64,000 bases of DNA from Burkholderiales bacterium RIFCSPHIGHO2_12_FULL_63_20 (GCA_001770775.1 MESA01000001.1:146641-210640), one strand, 5' to 3'; shown: positions 18,476 to 26,964, counted from the first letter of the stretch. Notes: generated by a model not told the origin, from the letters alone. Made by a program: numbers and translations.

Positions 18476-19078
18476 ATGAACAAGACCCTCCGCGCTGTTG
18501 CCATCGCCGCTCTGTCTGTGGCCGCTCTGACCCCTGCCATGGCGCAGGAAACCCCTTGGCAGGTGCGTGTGCGCGCGGTGAACCTGGATCCGGCCAACAA
18601 GAACAGCACGCCGGTGCCGGATCTGGCCGTCAACGCCAAGCTGATCCCCGAAGTGGACATCAGCTACTTCTTCACGCCCAACATCGCCGCCGAGCTGATC
18701 CTGACCTACCCGCAAAAGCACAACGTCAAATCGGGTGACACCGTGTTGGGCAGCTTGCGTCACCTGCCGCCCACCCTGACGGTGCAATACCACTTCATGC
18801 CCAATGACACGGCCATCCGTCCGTACGTGGGTGCGGGTGTGAACTACACCAACTTCTCCTCGGTCAAGCTGCCGGGTGATCTGAACGTCAAGCGCAGCAG
18901 CTTTGGCTGGGCCGTGCAGGCCGGTCTGGACATCCCATTGAACAAGCAATGGTCGCTCAACGTGGACGTCAAGAAGGTGCAGATCAAAGCCGAGGTGGAA
19001 GACTCGACCGGTGCAGGTCTGGGCAGCCTCAAGGTGGACCCGCTGCTGATTGGCGTGGGCCTCGGCTACCGCTTCTGA
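18476..19078 (+). CDS. ompW: OmpW-family outer-membrane protein
   Basis: Eight-stranded outer-membrane beta-barrel of 200 aa. The ATG at 18476 follows AGGA by 7 bases and opens a signal peptide with likely cleavage after AMA at residue 23. The mature part starts with ETPWQVRVRAVNLDP, contains the family block VDISYFFTPNIAAELI, and ends in YRF with a C-terminal Phe as required for BAM insertion. OmpW proteins form narrow hydrophobic channels linked to small-molecule uptake and stress responses. FNR-like boxes upstream suggest oxygen-dependent expression. It is followed by a strong terminator and is probably monocistronic. Confidence 0.94.
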   Translation: MNKTLRAVAIAALSVAALTPAMAQETPWQVRVRAVNLDPANKNSTPVPDLAVNAKLIPEVDISYFFTPNIAAELILTYPQKHNVKSGDTVLGSLRHLPPTLTVQYHFMPNDTAIRPYVGAGVNYTNFSSVKLPGDLNVKRSSFGWAVQAGLDIPLNKQWSLNVDVKKVQIKAEVEDSTGAGLGSLKVDPLLIGVGLGYRF

Positions 19079-19089
19079 GTCGGCTCACC

Positions 19090-19113
19090 GGTTGAGCCTG
19101 TCGAGGCTCAACC
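19090..19113. repeat. 24-base palindrome after ompW
   Basis: GGTTGAGCC-TGTCGA-GGCTCAACC is a perfect inverted repeat. Its core TGAGCCTGTCGAG recurs at the 3' end of prfC (9687-9699). Confidence 0.55.
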
Positions 19114-19120
19114 CCACACA

Positions 19121-19144
19121 GGGCTCCCAACCGGGAGCCCTTTT
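19121..19144 (+). terminator. Rho-independent terminator of ompW
   Basis: GGGCTCCC-AACC-GGGAGCCC followed by TTTT, 43 bases after the ompW stop. Confidence 0.85.
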
Positions 19145-19319
19145 GCGTGGCGAGTGCGTATTCGGCGGCAAATGACCCCGGGGCGGCGTCCGCCACCTCC
19201 CTCGCATGGGGGGTGTTTAAGGGTCTTCGCTAAAGGGACTCTGAAGCGGTGCTCGCAAGATCGAGTCGTCTGCGGTGAAAGCCGCTCCGTCCACATCTGA
19301 CCAACCTTGGGGTGACCGC

Positions 19320-19994
19320 ATGCAAGCACGCTCTGCAATTTTGAAGTCCACCGTCCTGGCCGCCTTGCTCGCGACCAGCCTCTCGGCCGCTCAGGCCGCC
19401 AGCTTCACAGCGCCGACCTCGGCGGTGCTGACGCTGAGCACCGACCTGACGAGCCTGTTCTCCAGCGCCACCTTCACCGCCGTCGGGGGCGCCAGCTACG
19501 ACGCGGCCACCCGCACGCTGACCGAGGCCTTCACCTCGGTGACCCTGAGCAACAGCTCGGCCACTGACCTGATCGGTCTGACCAGCCCCACCGCCGGCAT
19601 CAGCCTGACCTCGGGTGCCTCGACCCTGAATATCACCGGTCTGAGCTACGACAACGCCGCCAAGTCGCTGAGCGCGGTCCTGTCGGTAAATGGCATTCAG
19701 CAGTACAACGGCGTGTTCCTGACCAGCGCCACCTCGACCGTCAGCGAAGCGTTCAATGCCACCACGGGCACGGGCTTGCTGACCACGGGCAACCTGAATT
19801 TGACCAGCGGTGCGGCCACGACCCTGGTGGCGGCCTTCGGCCTGCCCTCCTTCTATGCCAGTCTGGCCACGGGCGTGAACTTCGGTAACCTGAAGGTGGA
19901 CGTGACCGCCGTGCCCGAACCTTCCACCTACGCCCTGATGGGCCTGGGCTTGGTCGGCATGGGCTTGGTGGCCCGTCGCCGCCGCGCCGCCTGA
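19320..19994 (+). CDS. PEP-CTERM sorting-domain exported protein
   Basis: A 224-aa exported protein of low-complexity Ser/Thr/Leu-rich composition. The ATG at 19320 (MQARSAILKS) opens a signal peptide ending near AAQA (residue 26). The C-terminus is a textbook PEP-CTERM tail from about residue 198: VPEPS, a hydrophobic helix ALMGLGLVGMGLVA, then RRRR. Such proteins are handled by exosortase EpsH/XrtA and are linked to exopolysaccharide and biofilm matrix. No exosortase is in the window. The repeated beta-like LTSGASTLNITG segments give no family. It is flanked by terminators, so it is a single-gene unit. Confidence 0.9.
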   Translation: MQARSAILKSTVLAALLATSLSAAQAASFTAPTSAVLTLSTDLTSLFSSATFTAVGGASYDAATRTLTEAFTSVTLSNSSATDLIGLTSPTAGISLTSGASTLNITGLSYDNAAKSLSAVLSVNGIQQYNGVFLTSATSTVSEAFNATTGTGLLTTGNLNLTSGAATTLVAAFGLPSFYASLATGVNFGNLKVDVTAVPEPSTYALMGLGLVGMGLVARRRRAA

Positions 19995-20050
19995 TTGTTT
20001 TCAGTTCTCTGCGTGGGCCCAGCCAGACCTGTGGTTTGGTGAGGTTTTCG

Positions 20051-20080
20051 GGGGCACCATCCGTGGTGCCCCATTTTTTT
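20051..20080 (+). terminator. Rho-independent terminator of the PEP-CTERM gene
   Basis: GGGGCACCA-TCCG-TGGTGCCCC followed by A and seven T residues: a 9-bp perfect stem with a classic U-tract. Confidence 0.92.
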
Positions 20081-20169
20081 GTCGCTGAGCCCTTCGTCGG
20101 CCAGCCTGAACCCGCGGGAGTAGACTGGAGGATTGCATCTCGCATGTGCTTTTTTCCGGAGTCGTTTCG

Positions 20170-21783
20170 ATGTCGACCGCGCGTACCGCCGCTTCGCCCA
20201 CCCCTCGCCGCACGGCCTCTGCTCAGGCCAAGCCGGCGATCAAGGCCAAGGCCGGACCGCTGACGATTCAGGACTACCTGCAGAAGATCCTCACCAGCCG
20301 CGTCTACGACGTCGCTGTCGAAACCTCGCTGGACGCGGCTCGCAACCTGTCGGCGCGTCTGGGGCATCAGGTCTTCCTCAAGCGGGAAGACCAGCAGCCC
20401 GTGTTCAGCTTCAAGCTGCGCGGTGCCTACAACAAGATGGCCAAGCTCAGCGCGGCCGCCCGCGACAAGGGGGTGATCTGCGCCTCGGCGGGCAACCATG
20501 CGCAAGGTGTGGCCCTGGGCGCCCGTCGCCTGGGTTGTCAGGCCACCATCGTCATGCCGTTCACGACGCCACAGGTCAAGATCGACGCCGTGCGCCGCTT
20601 CGGCGGTGACAACGTGCGCATCGTCTTGCACGGCGAGAGCTACTCCGATGCCGCCCAGCACGCCAAGGTGCTGGAAAAGGCCGAGGCCCTCACCTTCGTC
20701 CACCCCTTTGACGACCCCGAGGTCATCGCCGGCCAAGGCACCATCGCCATGGAGATCCTGCGCCAGCACGCCGGCCCCATCGATGCGGTGTTCGTGGCCA
20801 TCGGCGGCGGTGGCCTGATCAGCGGCGTGGCCGCCTACATCAAGGCCGTGCGCCCCGAGATCAAGGTGATCGGCGTGCAGATGAACGACTCGGATGCCAT
20901 GGTGCGCTCGGTGCAGGCCGGCAAGCGCGTCACCCTGCACGACGTGGGCCTGTTCTCGGACGGCACCGCCGTCAAGCTGGTGGGCGAGGAAACCTTCCGC
21001 CTGGCCCGCGAGCTGGTCGACGACTACGTGGTGGTCAATACCGACGCGGTGTGCGCGGCCATCAAGGACATCTACGAAGACACCCGCTCCATCGTCGAGC
21101 CCGCGGGCGCGATGGGTGTGGCGGCGCTCAAGCAGTACGCCGCTCAGCACGGTGGGGAGGGGTGCACCTACATCGCCATCAACTGCGGCGCCAACATGAA
21201 CTTCGACCGCCTGCGCTTTGTCGCCGAGCGCTCGGAAGTAGGCGAAGAGCGCGAAGCCCTGATGGCCGTGACGATCCCGGAAGAGCGCGGCTCCTTCAAG
21301 CGCTTTTGCGAGCTGATCGGCCCACGCAGCGTCACCGAGTTCAACTACCGCATCTCTGACGAGAACGTGGCCCATGTGTTCGTGGGCTTGAGCACCAAGC
21401 TCAAGGGCGAATCCGCGCAGATCACGGCGCAGTTCGAGTCTCAGGGCTTCCGCACGGTGGACCTGTCGGGCGACGAGCTGGCCAAGACCCACATCCGCCA
21501 CATGGTGGGTGGGCGCTCGGCGCTGGCCGAAGGCGAGCGGCTGTACAGCTTCATCTTCCCGGAGCGTCCGGGTGCCTTGATGACCTTCCTGACCAGCCTG
21601 CCGCCGGGCTGGAACATCAGCCTGTTCCACTACCGCAACCAGGGCGCCGACTATGGCCGCATTCTGGTGGGCCTGCAGGTGCCCAAGGGCGAGGCCAAGG
21701 CCATCAAGCCGTTCCTGTCGGGCCTGGGTTACGTGTACGTCGACGAGACGAACAACCCCGTCTACCGCCTGTTCCTGCGCTGA
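20170..21783 (+). CDS. ilvA: Threonine ammonia-lyase (biosynthetic threonine deaminase)
   Basis: PLP enzyme converting threonine to 2-oxobutanoate, the first step of isoleucine synthesis. The ATG at 20170 lies 8 bases after GGAG, giving 537 aa versus 514 in E. coli IlvA. An Ala/Lys-rich N-terminal extension of about 35 residues precedes the catalytic domain. The PLP lysine is in SFKLRGAYNK, the phosphate-binding glycine loop is AIGGGGLISG, and two ACT-like regulatory repeats occupy the last 200 residues. This is the long, isoleucine-inhibited form rather than the short catabolic TdcB. It is convergent with gspC, with 16 bases between them. Confidence 0.97.
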   Translation: MSTARTAASPTPRRTASAQAKPAIKAKAGPLTIQDYLQKILTSRVYDVAVETSLDAARNLSARLGHQVFLKREDQQPVFSFKLRGAYNKMAKLSAAARDKGVICASAGNHAQGVALGARRLGCQATIVMPFTTPQVKIDAVRRFGGDNVRIVLHGESYSDAAQHAKVLEKAEALTFVHPFDDPEVIAGQGTIAMEILRQHAGPIDAVFVAIGGGGLISGVAAYIKAVRPEIKVIGVQMNDSDAMVRSVQAGKRVTLHDVGLFSDGTAVKLVGEETFRLARELVDDYVVVNTDAVCAAIKDIYEDTRSIVEPAGAMGVAALKQYAAQHGGEGCTYIAINCGANMNFDRLRFVAERSEVGEEREALMAVTIPEERGSFKRFCELIGPRSVTEFNYRISDENVAHVFVGLSTKLKGESAQITAQFESQGFRTVDLSGDELAKTHIRHMVGGRSALAEGERLYSFIFPERPGALMTFLTSLPPGWNISLFHYRNQGADYGRILVGLQVPKGEAKAIKPFLSGLGYVYVDETNNPVYRLFLR

Positions 21784-21799
21784 GCCTGAGCCGGTTGGC

Positions 21800-22324
21800 T
21801 CAGCCGTCGTCCCGCTGCGAGGGGGCGCCCTGGGGCGGCGGTGCGGTGCTCACGCCGGTGGGTGGGGGCAGGGTGCCGGTGGCCGGCGCCGGCAAGGTGG
21901 GCAGGGGCAGGGTCAGCGCGACCGGACCATCGGCCGGGCCGATCTGGGCACCGCTGGCATCGACCCGCTGCAGCACCATGGCGCCATCGACCGTTTGCCC
22001 TACGCGCACCGCGCGAGGCGGTTGTCCATCGACCGACAACAGGGCCACGCCACTGAAACCGCTCGCATCGCCCGACGCAAAAGCGCCGCGCAACTGGATG
22101 CGACCGGCCAAAGCCGATTGGGCGCCCGGATCGATCGCCTGGGACGCCGCCACAGCCGGCCCGCTCAACAGGCGTCGGAAGTCACCTTTTGATCCGCTGT
22201 CCATCGACACCGAGGTGGCGTTGGACGGCACCGGGATCGGCTGTGCGAGCCAGCGCAGGCCCCAATAGGCCAGACTGGCCGCAACAGCGGCCCAAATGAC
22301 GAGGGCGGACAGACGTGATGACAT
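21800..22324 (-). CDS. gspC: Short type II secretion protein GspC
   Basis: A 174-aa bitopic inner-membrane protein with an N-terminal TM helix at about 7-25 and a periplasmic HR-type domain (LRGAFASGDASGFSGVALLSVDGQPPRAVRVGQTV) that would bind the secretin GspD. It ends in a Pro-rich tail. It lacks the C-terminal PDZ or coiled-coil domain of the usual 270-300 aa GspC. It is transcribed away from the other gsp genes, unlike most loci where gspC leads the operon, though this arrangement is seen in other Burkholderiales. The start at ATG 22322-22324 has no strong ribosome-binding site. Confidence 0.85.
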   Translation of the reverse strand: MSSRLSALVIWAAVAASLAYWGLRWLAQPIPVPSNATSVSMDSGSKGDFRRLLSGPAVAASQAIDPGAQSALAGRIQLRGAFASGDASGFSGVALLSVDGQPPRAVRVGQTVDGAMVLQRVDASGAQIGPADGPVALTLPLPTLPAPATGTLPPPTGVSTAPPPQGAPSQRDDG

Positions 22325-22393
22325 AGAGGACCATTATGATGGGTCTTCCCCATCCCCTGTGTGACGGGGCGGGCCTTCAAACCTGGGGTTGAT

Positions 22394-22459
22394 CCCACCG
22401 TGTGCGGTGTCGGCTGCCATGCATGCTCGAGGCATGCGGCGTGGGTGTCGCACGGTGGG
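22394..22459. repeat. Nested palindrome in the gspC-gspG control region
   Basis: Outer arms CCCACCGTGTGCG (22394-22406) and CGCACGGTGGG (22449-22459) pair with one small bulge. Nested inside, GCATGC (22421-22426) pairs with GCATGC (22432-22437) around TCGAG, extended by GCC/GGC. The element ends 34 bases before the gspG start, so it could be an operator or a structured gspG leader. Confidence 0.5.
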
Positions 22460-22493
22460 CGGGAACCTTTCTCGGACTGTTTCGGAATCTGAC

Positions 22494-22952
22494 ATGAAGA
22501 TGTGTGCGCGTATCCCCTTAGGGGCTCGGGCGCTGGCACGGGGCGTGCAGCGCGGTTTCACCCTGATCGAACTGATGGTGGTGTTGGTGATCATCGGCCT
22601 GCTGGCGGCCCTGATCGTGCCCAATGTGATGGACCGTGCCGACGACGCCCGCGTGACGGCCGCCCGGACCGACGTCGGCAACCTGATGCAGGCGCTCAAG
22701 CTCTACCGCCTGGACAACCAGCGCTACCCCACGGCCGAACAAGGCTTGCAGGCCCTGGTGGCCAAGCCCACGGCCGGACCGGTGCCACCCAACTGGAAGC
22801 CGTATCTGGAGAAGCTGCCCAACGACCCGTGGGGCGCGCAGTATCAGTACGTGAACCCGGGCGTCAAGGGCGCGGTCGATGTCTTCAGTTTCGGCGCCGA
22901 TGGCCAAAGTGGCGGTGAAGGCCGGGATGCGGACGTCGGCTCCTGGCAGTAA
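22494..22952 (+). CDS. gspG: Type II secretion major pseudopilin GspG
   Basis: Main subunit of the T2SS pseudopilus. The ATG at 22494 gives a 152-aa precursor with a 21-residue basic leader ending in Gly. Cleavage before FTLIELMVV, with Glu at position 5 of the mature protein, is expected by a prepilin peptidase, and the N-methylated helix follows. The C-terminal block PNDPWGAQYQYVNPG, with the calcium-site region FSFGADGQSGGEG, is typical of GspG. It is the first gene of the plus-strand gsp operon, with a structured palindrome in its leader. Confidence 0.96.
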   Translation: MKMCARIPLGARALARGVQRGFTLIELMVVLVIIGLLAALIVPNVMDRADDARVTAARTDVGNLMQALKLYRLDNQRYPTAEQGLQALVAKPTAGPVPPNWKPYLEKLPNDPWGAQYQYVNPGVKGAVDVFSFGADGQSGGEGRDADVGSWQ

Positions 22953-23442
22953 GTCGCGCCTCGCCCGAGGCTTTACCTTGCTCGAACTCATGGTGGTCGT
23001 CGCCATGATCGGCGTGGCCTCGGCCGTGGTGTCCTTTGCGCTGCCCGATCCGTCCAGCACCCGGCTGGAGCGCGAGGCTGCCCGCCTGATCGCTTTGCTG
23101 GAGTCAGCCCGCACGCAGGCGCGCGCCGGGGCCATGACGGTGCTGTGGGTGCCGCAGGCCAAAGGGCCCGACGCCGATTTTCAGTTTCTCGGTTTGCCGC
23201 CCGCCTTGATGCCCCCCTTGCAGTGGCTCACGCCCGAGGTGCAGGCCGAGGTGGTGGATGGGCGCAGCATCGTGCTGGGCCCCGAGCCGGTGATTGGCGC
23301 GCAGAAGGTGGTATTGCGGCTGGGCGAGCGGCAACTGGTGGTGGGCACGCAGGGCCTGGGCCCGTTCCAGGTGCTCACCAGCGAGCCCACGCTCGACGAG
23401 GTGCCGCTGCTCGAGGGGATGGGCCGTGCCACCACGCCTTGA
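22927..23442 (+). CDS. gspH: Type II secretion minor pseudopilin GspH
   Basis: Minor pseudopilin of about 171 aa. I chose the ATG at 22927 (MRTSAPGSKSRLARG), which gives a 15-residue basic leader before the prepilin site G|FTLLELMVVVAMIG. An ATG at 22900 is also possible. The gene overlaps the end of gspG by 26 bases. Downstream it has the GspH-type globular domain with LEREAARLIALLESARTQAR and a beta-rich C-terminus. It would form part of the pseudopilus tip with GspI, GspJ and GspK. Confidence 0.9.
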   Translation: MRTSAPGSKSRLARGFTLLELMVVVAMIGVASAVVSFALPDPSSTRLEREAARLIALLESARTQARAGAMTVLWVPQAKGPDADFQFLGLPPALMPPLQWLTPEVQAEVVDGRSIVLGPEPVIGAQKVVLRLGERQLVVGTQGLGPFQVLTSEPTLDEVPLLEGMGRATTP

Positions 23443-23821
23443 CCCGCGCGTGTCTCGTGCGCACCGTTCACGCGGCATGACCCTCATCGAGGTGCTGGTG
23501 GCCCTGGCCATCGTCGCCATCACCCTGTCGGCCGGCATCAAGGCGGCCGGGGGGCTGACACTCAACGCCCAGCGCATGAGCGACCTGGTGCTGGCGCAGG
23601 GCTGCGCCGAAAACCAGATCACGGCCTTGAAGCTGAGCCAGACCTTCCCGGCGGTGGGTGACAGCGACTTCAGTTGCCAACAACTGGGCCGCCAGTTGCC
23701 CGGTCGCATGACCGTGCGCCCCACGCCCAACCCCAATTTCCGCCGCGTGGATGCGCAGGTGTTCGATGAGGCCAGCCAGCCCATCGTCAAGCTGTCCACC
23801 GTCTTGCCGCGCGCCCGATGA
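23426..23821 (+). CDS. gspI: Type II secretion minor pseudopilin GspI
   Basis: A 131-aa tip pseudopilin. The GTG at 23426, preceded by GAGGGGATG, gives a 17-residue leader (VPPRLDPRVSRAHRSRG) before the cleavage site G|MTLIEVLVALAIV, with Glu5 conserved. The start lies 17 bases inside gspH, consistent with coupled translation. The C-terminal domain with CAENQITALKL resembles GspI, including the paired Cys residues. Longer upstream starts would read through gspH in another frame and are rejected. Confidence 0.9.
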   Translation: MPPRLDPRVSRAHRSRGMTLIEVLVALAIVAITLSAGIKAAGGLTLNAQRMSDLVLAQGCAENQITALKLSQTFPAVGDSDFSCQQLGRQLPGRMTVRPTPNPNFRRVDAQVFDEASQPIVKLSTVLPRAR

Positions 23822-24489
23822 TGTGCCCGTCTGTTCGCCCCCCGTCAGGCCGTCGCGCGGCCCGTGGCTTCACCCTCATCGAGGTGCTGGTGTCGCTGCT
23901 GATCCTGTCGGTGCTGGCGGCTTCGGCCTGGAAGGGGCTGGACGCGATCAGCACGGCGCGCCAGGTGGCCGAGGACAACCTGCAGCAGACATTGCGCCTG
24001 CAGGCGGTGATGACCCAGTTCGAGACCGATCTGGCCCAGGTGCTCGACACCCAGGTGGCCCAGGGCTTTCAATTTGACGGGGCGGCCCTGCGCCTGACCC
24101 GGCGCAGTCCGTCTGGCGTGCAGGTGGTGGTGTGGTCGCTGCGCGAAGGCCGCTGGCAGCGCTGGGCCAGTGCCGAGTCCACCCAGGTCGGCGGCTTGCA
24201 GCGTGCCTGGCAGCAGTCGCAGCAGTTGCTGGGGCGCGAGCGCGGCACCCTGGTCGCATTGCGCGGGGTGGTGCAGTGGCAGGTCTTTTGTTTCCGCAAC
24301 GGGGCCATGAGCAACTGTCAGTCATCGGGAGATGTGGCGCGGGCCTCGGCGGGTGAGGGGGCCCTGAGCGGCCTGCGTGAACAGTTGCCACAGGCCGTGC
24401 GCCTGCAACTGGTGCTGGGCGAGGGCAGTGGCTTTCAGGGCACGCTCAGCCGCGACCTGATGCTGGCCCCCCAGCCTCAGCAGGATTGA
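23818..24489 (+). CDS. gspJ: Type II secretion minor pseudopilin GspJ
   Basis: A 223-aa minor pseudopilin whose start overlaps the gspI stop by 4 bases. The leader MMCPSVRPPSGRRAARG precedes the cleavage site G|FTLIEVLVSLLIL with Glu5. The GspJ domain includes GLDAISTARQVAEDN and a paired Cys region near CFRNGAMSNC. It would sit in the GspI-J-K tip complex that primes pseudopilus assembly. Confidence 0.93.
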   Translation: MMCPSVRPPSGRRAARGFTLIEVLVSLLILSVLAASAWKGLDAISTARQVAEDNLQQTLRLQAVMTQFETDLAQVLDTQVAQGFQFDGAALRLTRRSPSGVQVVVWSLREGRWQRWASAESTQVGGLQRAWQQSQQLLGRERGTLVALRGVVQWQVFCFRNGAMSNCQSSGDVARASAGEGALSGLREQLPQAVRLQLVLGEGSGFQGTLSRDLMLAPQPQQD

Positions 24490-24500
24490 GGACGAGCGAC

Positions 24501-25562
24501 ATGGCCATGCGATCTGCGCTGTTGTTGTCTCGGGGTTCCCGCCCCTCTGGCGGAGCGCGAGCGCGCCATCGTCAACAGGGCGCGGCCTTGCTGATGGCCA
24601 TGGTCATCGTCACGCTGGTGGCCACCTTGTCGGCCACCATGGTCTGGCAGCAGTGGCGCGCCGTGCAGGTCGAGAGCGCCGAGCGGGTGCGCACACAGGC
24701 CACCTGGGTGCTCAGCGGTGCGCTCGACTGGGCCATGCTGATCTTGCGCGAAGACCAGCGCAGCGGCGGGCCCGACCACCTGGGCGAACCCTGGGCCATC
24801 CCGTTGGCCGAGGCGCGGCTGTCCACCTTCCTGGCCGCGGACGCTGGCAACAACGCGTCCGACGAGGGCGGCGCGGCGGAGGCCTTCCTGTCCGGTCAGG
24901 TCGAAGACGCGACCGCCCGCTACAACCTGCGCAATGTGCTGTCTGCCGAGGGCGAACTGGTGCCCGACGAGGTGGCCGTGCTGCGGCGGCTGTGCGAGAA
25001 CGCCGGCCTGTCGCCCGCGCTGGCCGAAGGACTGGCCTCGGCGTGGCGGCGTGCGACCCTGGCCACCCTGGCCGACGACCCGACCATGCTGGAGAAACTG
25101 GGCGGCGAGCAAGCCCGCAGCCAGGCGCCCTTGCAACCCCAGCGCATCGACGAGCTCACTTGGCTGGGCATGGACGCCGCCACCGTCGAGCGTCTGCGCC
25201 CGGTGTTGACCGTGCTGCCGTTGCGCACGCAGGTCAACGTCAACACGGCCTCGCGCGAGGTGCTGGCGGCGGTGGTCGATGGCCTGGACCTGGCGCGGTC
25301 GGCCCGCCTGGTGCAGGTGCGCCAGCGCAGTCCGTTCAAGAGCCTTGATGAGCTGAGCAATGTGCTGGGTGCGGGCAACTGGCGCTTCGAGCGTCTGGCC
25401 GTGGGGTCGGACTTCTTTGAGGTGCGCGGGCGATTGCGCCTGGAAGACAACGTGATCGAGCAGCGTCATCTGGTGCAGCGCGTGGGCAATGAGGTCAAGG
25501 TGCGGAACCAGTCACGCTTTTCCGGACTCGATCCGTCTGCCGTATCTGGAGGCACCCCGTGA
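24501..25562 (+). CDS. gspK: Type II secretion minor pseudopilin GspK
   Basis: Largest tip pseudopilin, 353 aa from the ATG at 24501, which follows GAGG by 9 bases; a TTG 15 bases upstream would add five residues. The 27-residue leader ends RHRQQG, then AALLMAMVIVTLVATL. As usual for GspK, the Glu5 required in the other pseudopilins is absent. The helical insert domains follow, with VNVNTASREVLAAVVDG, a helix-hairpin-helix-like block also typical of GspK. A 124-base gap separates it from gspL. Confidence 0.94.
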   Translation: MAMRSALLLSRGSRPSGGARARHRQQGAALLMAMVIVTLVATLSATMVWQQWRAVQVESAERVRTQATWVLSGALDWAMLILREDQRSGGPDHLGEPWAIPLAEARLSTFLAADAGNNASDEGGAAEAFLSGQVEDATARYNLRNVLSAEGELVPDEVAVLRRLCENAGLSPALAEGLASAWRRATLATLADDPTMLEKLGGEQARSQAPLQPQRIDELTWLGMDAATVERLRPVLTVLPLRTQVNVNTASREVLAAVVDGLDLARSARLVQVRQRSPFKSLDELSNVLGAGNWRFERLAVGSDFFEVRGRLRLEDNVIEQRHLVQRVGNEVKVRNQSRFSGLDPSAVSGGTP

Positions 25563-25626
25563 TCAGGGTGTTGCCGTCTGCCCGGTGCAGGTATCAATCC
25601 TTAAGGGATGGACCGGATCGCCCTCC

Positions 25627-25656
25627 TACAATCGCTGAGCACCCAGCTGGGGTGCT
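25627..25656 (+). promoter_or_regulatory. Possible internal promoter and hairpin before gspL
   Basis: TACAAT at 25627-25632 is a good -10 match without a clear -35. It is followed at once by a 7-bp hairpin AGCACCC-AGCTG-GGGTGCT (25638-25656). This is the only sizeable gap in the gsp operon, so separate expression or attenuation of gspL-F is plausible. Confidence 0.35.
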
Positions 25657-25686
25657 GCAGGGAACATTGACATCTGAAGTCCAGGC

Positions 25687-26943
25687 ATGAGCATCCTCAT
25701 CATTCAACTGCCGGCGCGCCAGCGTCCGAGCGCGTCAGCGCCCGATGCGGCCGCGGCCACGCCCGGGCCTCAGTCCTACGCCTATGTGCTCAGCGCCGAT
25801 GGCGAGACGTTGAGCCGTCAAGGCCGTGGCGAGCTGACGCAGATGCCGCCGGCCGACAGCGTGGTGGCCGTGCTGGCCCCCACCGATGTGAGCTGGCACC
25901 GCCTGACCCTGCCCAAGGCGCCGCAGGCCCGTTTGCGCGCCGCGCTGGCCAGTTTGCTGGAAGACGCGCTGCTGGACGAGCCGGAGCAATTGCACCTGGC
26001 CGTGGCGCCGCAGGCCAAGGTCGGGCAACCGACCTGGGTGGCGGTGTGCGACCACACCTGGCTGACTTCGCAGCTGATGGCCCTGGAAAAGGCCAAGCTG
26101 CGTGTCGAGCGGGTGGTGCCCGGTGCGGCGCCCGATGAGCCGGCCACCGCCTTGTTTCACGAGGCATTCGAGGCCGGGCAGGGCAGCTCCGAGTCTGGCC
26201 CCGAGGTGCTGATGACCTGGGCCAGCCCCGAGGGCGTGTCGACCTGGCCGCTGGGCGGCAGCCTGTCGCGGGGTCTGTTGCCCGACCCGCTTCCCCCGCA
26301 GGCCCGTTTTTTCGCGACCCCGCCCGTGGCCTCACCGGCCGAGCGCTGGCTGGGTCGGGCCGTGACGGTGCAGACCGCGTCTGAGCACATGTTGCTGGCC
26401 TCGCGTTCGCTGTGGAACCTGCTGCAGTTCGAGCTGGCGCCACGCAGCAAGGGCGCGCATGCGCTGTCTGACCAGTGGCGGCGCTTCTTGTCGCCCACCT
26501 GGCGGCCGGTGCGGGTGGGGTTGGCGGCGCTGGTGGTGGTGCAGGTGCTGGGGCTCAATGTGTGGGCCTGGCACCAGCAGCACACGCTCAAGAACCGGAT
26601 GGCGCAACGCGTGCAGTTGCTGCAGCAGGCGCATCCGCAGGTGCGCGTGGTGCTGGATGCGCCCGTGCAGATGCAGCGTGAAACCGACACCCTGCGGACC
26701 CAGGCTGGCGAGCCGGGGGCCAACGATCTGGAGGCGCTGATGGCACTGGTGGCCACAGCCTGGCCCCGCGAGACGCCCTCGGCCTCGCTGCGCTATGACG
26801 GCCAGGCCTTGAGCGTGGCGCCACCGTCCGGCTGGGGCGCAGGCGAGATCGAAGCGTTCCGTGCACAACTGGGCGCGGCCGGCGTTCAGGTGGACACCCA
26901 GGCCGACGGCCTCCTGACCGTGCGTCGTGGTCCCCGCAGCTGA
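25687..26943 (+). CDS. gspL: Type II secretion inner-membrane platform protein GspL
   Basis: A 418-aa bitopic protein. The cytoplasmic actin-like domain (about 1-265) would bind the ATPase GspE, with RLTLPKAPQARLRAALASLLED typical. One TM helix follows at about 279-298 (VGLAALVVVQVLGLNVWAW), then a periplasmic ferredoxin-like domain that pairs with GspM. The Ala/Pro-rich start (residues 10-30) is unusual but compatible. It is followed by gspM with 21 bases between them. Confidence 0.93.
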   Translation: MSILIIQLPARQRPSASAPDAAAATPGPQSYAYVLSADGETLSRQGRGELTQMPPADSVVAVLAPTDVSWHRLTLPKAPQARLRAALASLLEDALLDEPEQLHLAVAPQAKVGQPTWVAVCDHTWLTSQLMALEKAKLRVERVVPGAAPDEPATALFHEAFEAGQGSSESGPEVLMTWASPEGVSTWPLGGSLSRGLLPDPLPPQARFFATPPVASPAERWLGRAVTVQTASEHMLLASRSLWNLLQFELAPRSKGAHALSDQWRRFLSPTWRPVRVGLAALVVVQVLGLNVWAWHQQHTLKNRMAQRVQLLQQAHPQVRVVLDAPVQMQRETDTLRTQAGEPGANDLEALMALVATAWPRETPSASLRYDGQALSVAPPSGWGAGEIEAFRAQLGAAGVQVDTQADGLLTVRRGPRS

Positions 26944-26964
26944 AGCACCTTGAAAGCAGTCTGA

